From Solenopsis invicta (Eukaryota; Arthropoda; Insecta; Hymenoptera; Formicidae), in contig NC_052664.1 of NCBI RefSeq assembly GCF_016802725.1, positions 29,777,275 through 29,841,274 on the forward strand: a stretch of 64,000 bases of DNA, read 5' to 3'. Below are positions 62,044-64,000 of this stretch, one piece after another (positions within the stretch are counted from its first letter, which is position 1; every line of letters starts with the position of its first letter). The position numbers and the translations under genes were made by a program. The notes under the pieces were generated by a model that saw only the letters and a list, made by a program, of their open reading frames with translations, ran no database searches and was not told the origin of the DNA.

Positions 62044-62514
62044 ATGTACAACGTTCATCCTGTATTCAGACGAATGGATGAACATCGTGTGCTGACGGTT
62101 ATAGTCCGAAACGTTGGAGATGAGGCACATTTATATAGGCACGCACACGCGCAAGCAAGTCCAGTAGTCGGTCCAGTGGCCGTAGCTGCGGCCGGCAGCT
62201 GCGGGGGTGGCGATCGGGGCTTTCCCCCCTCGGCCGTAGGAGGGTGGCGAGGCGTTGATCAATACGTGAAGATAGAATCCGATGCTACCCATCCAGCCAT
62301 TCCGCCTCCCCCTGCCGCCTTCCCTCTTTGTCCCCTTGGTTCCTCTCCACCATACGCCAGCTCGACAACGCTACAACCGCCGCTGCCCGGTCCGGCTGAG
62401 GGTATCGCGGCTCAATCGACTGATTTGTCACCCACGCATCATTTTCTTCGAAGGAGGGTGGATTTCTCGAAGCTTACTGTAGAGAGCGTTCAAACCTTGT
62501 GGCCGTTCCATTAG
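62044..62514 (+). CDS. candidate proline/alanine-rich ORF, unknown product
   Basis: A 156-codon plus-strand frame runs from ATG at 62044 to TAG at 62512-62514, in a GC-rich island. The frame is also open back to 62029, after an AATAACAG that could be an acceptor. The protein is low-complexity: an Ala/Gly patch, then a Pro-rich half (..AIPPPPAAFPLCPLG..), ending FSKLTVESVQTLWPFH. Such tails occur in transcription factors, but GC-rich DNA also gives long chance frames. A second frame (62282-62482) is open over the same DNA, and a TATA-initiator pair lies inside. No domain is recognised. Confidence 0.2.
   Translation: MYNVHPVFRRMDEHRVLTVIVRNVGDEAHLYRHAHAQASPVVGPVAVAAAGSCGGGDRGFPPSAVGGWRGVDQYVKIESDATHPAIPPPPAAFPLCPLGSSPPYASSTTLQPPLPGPAEGIAAQSTDLSPTHHFLRRRVDFSKLTVESVQTLWPFH
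62132..62163 (+). promoter_or_regulatory. candidate TATA-initiator core promoter
   Basis: TATATA starts at 62132, and TCCAGT with its A at 62163 lies 31 bases downstream, the spacing expected for TATA-driven initiation. It lies at the entry to a GC-rich island. If used, it would shorten or exclude the long frame 62044-62514 and make 62281 the first downstream ATG. Confidence 0.28.
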
Positions 62515-64000
62515 TGGTAAAACGTTTAATTTTACTTCAGTGTGATTTTGCGCAATTTATCATTGATATCGTTGCACAATTAAATATAATAATTGTATTT
62601 ATATGTTATTTTATTTGCAACACTCGAACAAATCGTCGAAAGTTTATTCTAGCTTCGTATATGTTCCATATCTATGAATTTTAATAAAAGCTTCGTATTC
62701 AATTCAATAATGATAACGATATTTACAATATTTAAAAGAAAGTAAAACACATTTTATAATTGATCAAGTAAATAATTAAAAATATTTCGAAACTTTTTGT
62801 TAACGTAGCTAAATCAACTCGCCTTACGCTTCGATTTGGCTTTAATCGCTATTTTTTTTTTTTTTTTTTTTTTTAGCAACAAAGCCTCTCGCTCAGAATA
62901 CGAAAAACAAAATTACTAATGCGATATTAGCATAGAGAAAATAACAGGTAATTTAACACGGAAGGATTAGTGCGTTAGGAGGGTCTAGAATTTTGCAGGC
63001 AGGCAGAGGGAAAATGCCAGTCCGGTAACGGGGCTCGCTCTGAAAGGAAAGTTAAATCCCTTTACAGTTTATACGACGAACGCTGGTGTTCCCAACTTAG
63101 CTGGTTTAGGGTCATAAACCTTGCCCGAGCATGCAGAGGAAAACGCATTTATAACTAACGTAACTCGTATCCCGCTTAGCTAAATAATTAAAAGATACGA
63201 GAGAAGAGGGGGTTGCGTTCCACCTCCGCGCCGCCGTGAACATTACTACCATTACCGCCGAGCCTCAATTCCCTTCAGCTGTCAACTGTATTATGTACCT
63301 TCATTAGATCGTTATCATTATTTCCGCTTCACATCAGCAAAAAAGTATTCTTGCATTGTATTTCACTTTTATTAATAACATACGTTCTACTTAAAACGTG
63401 GAAGGAAAAAAAGCTAAAAATAGTCGTTTATATGTCTATGTTTATATATCTGAGCGATAGAAATAAATGAATTTATTTCCAAAGCAGCGTTATATTAATT
63501 GTTACACAAATTTTTCTTTTTACAAGTAAAAAAATCGATTATAAAAAGATAAAAGGCAAAAAGAAGGAAGGAAAGCTGGAAACTTTAAATTCTACGATTT
63601 TCATATTAATTATATTAAGTAATTTATATTTCACTATTCCCATGTAGATCATGTTATTATTCGATTAAAGAATCGCAGCAAAAGACGAAATGTACGAGAT
63701 CTACGTGACGGTAGTTAGATAAAACGTGTGTATGTACATACAGGGATGATAAGAGCGAGCGGTCATTGGACCGTTGACGAGAATCGGTTTAGCGTGCCGC
63801 AGTGTAAGAGGCAGGGACCAACGTTAGCTTTATGTTAATCTCGGCTAGCGGCGCTGCGGCTGACAACGATGCTGTCGCTGTTAATATCGCCCGGTGACGT
63901 AGTAGTAACTAGTTGCCAGTATACCTGCCGGCCAAACTGCATTGCGTCGACACAGTCTGGGAGCGTACGTGTGGAGTATGCAGCCTGCCGCTACGTACTC
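62515..64000. other. non-coding stretch
   Basis: A 23-base T run lies at 62852-62874, followed directly by AG, so it doubles as an acceptor-like tract. A good minus-strand acceptor near 63040 (TTAACTTTCCTTTCAG) leads into a 28-codon frame without a clear donor. 63.7-64.0 kb is GC-balanced and could be regulatory or the edge of a neighbouring gene. TGTATGTACATACA at about 63730 is a perfect palindrome. Confidence 0.4.

Overview
This window looks like nuclear DNA of an insect, most plausibly a hymenopteran such as an ant. The background is AT-rich, interrupted by small GC- and CpG-rich islands. Simple repeats are common, short inverted-repeat elements of MITE type are scattered throughout, and there are GTAAGT-type splice donors with polypyrimidine acceptors. 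The organism call is inference from composition and repeat style. No conserved protein domain was recognised.

Genes are sparse. Most open frames look like chance: they are short, overlap on both strands, and lie in low-complexity or GC-rich DNA. The best-supported gene is on the minus strand. It has a start exon at 35008-35059 ending in a consensus donor and a terminal exon at 27066-27208. The two join in phase to give a 64-residue protein with two hydrophobic segments, the first running across the splice junction. Weaker minus-strand exon candidates lie at 54881-54942, 51613-51680, 51100-51330, 19861-19989, 18324-18381 and 16164-16327. On the plus strand the candidates are an exon at 55561-55648 and an open frame at 62044-62514 with a TATA-initiator pair inside it.

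The most distinctive structure is a roughly 3.6 kb inverted-repeat (foldback) element at 31008-34600, inside the proposed intron of the membrane-protein gene. Its arms are about 1 kb or more and contain recurring GTGTCGTGCT-type motifs. The centre holds two unrelated minisatellites: one of ~10-bp units with a ~150-bp higher-order pattern, and one of ~37 copies of a 15-bp unit flanked by 29-bp direct repeats. It has no transposase frame, so it is probably non-autonomous. A ~490-bp MITE lies against its left end. Smaller hairpin elements occur at 1820-1950, 11963-12112, 17584-17872 and 20167-20640.

GC-rich islands at about 36.0-36.4, 37.4-37.7, 39.3-40.2, 41.5-42.2, 43.9-44.6, 53.4-53.9, 54.5-54.9, 56.8-57.5, 60.6-61.2 and 62.0-62.5 kb look more like regulatory or promoter DNA than coding DNA. 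The 39.6-39.9 kb island has GAGA runs and two GCCGCCAT (PHO/YY1-like) sites. No tRNA, rRNA, CRISPR array, origin or telomeric repeat was found.
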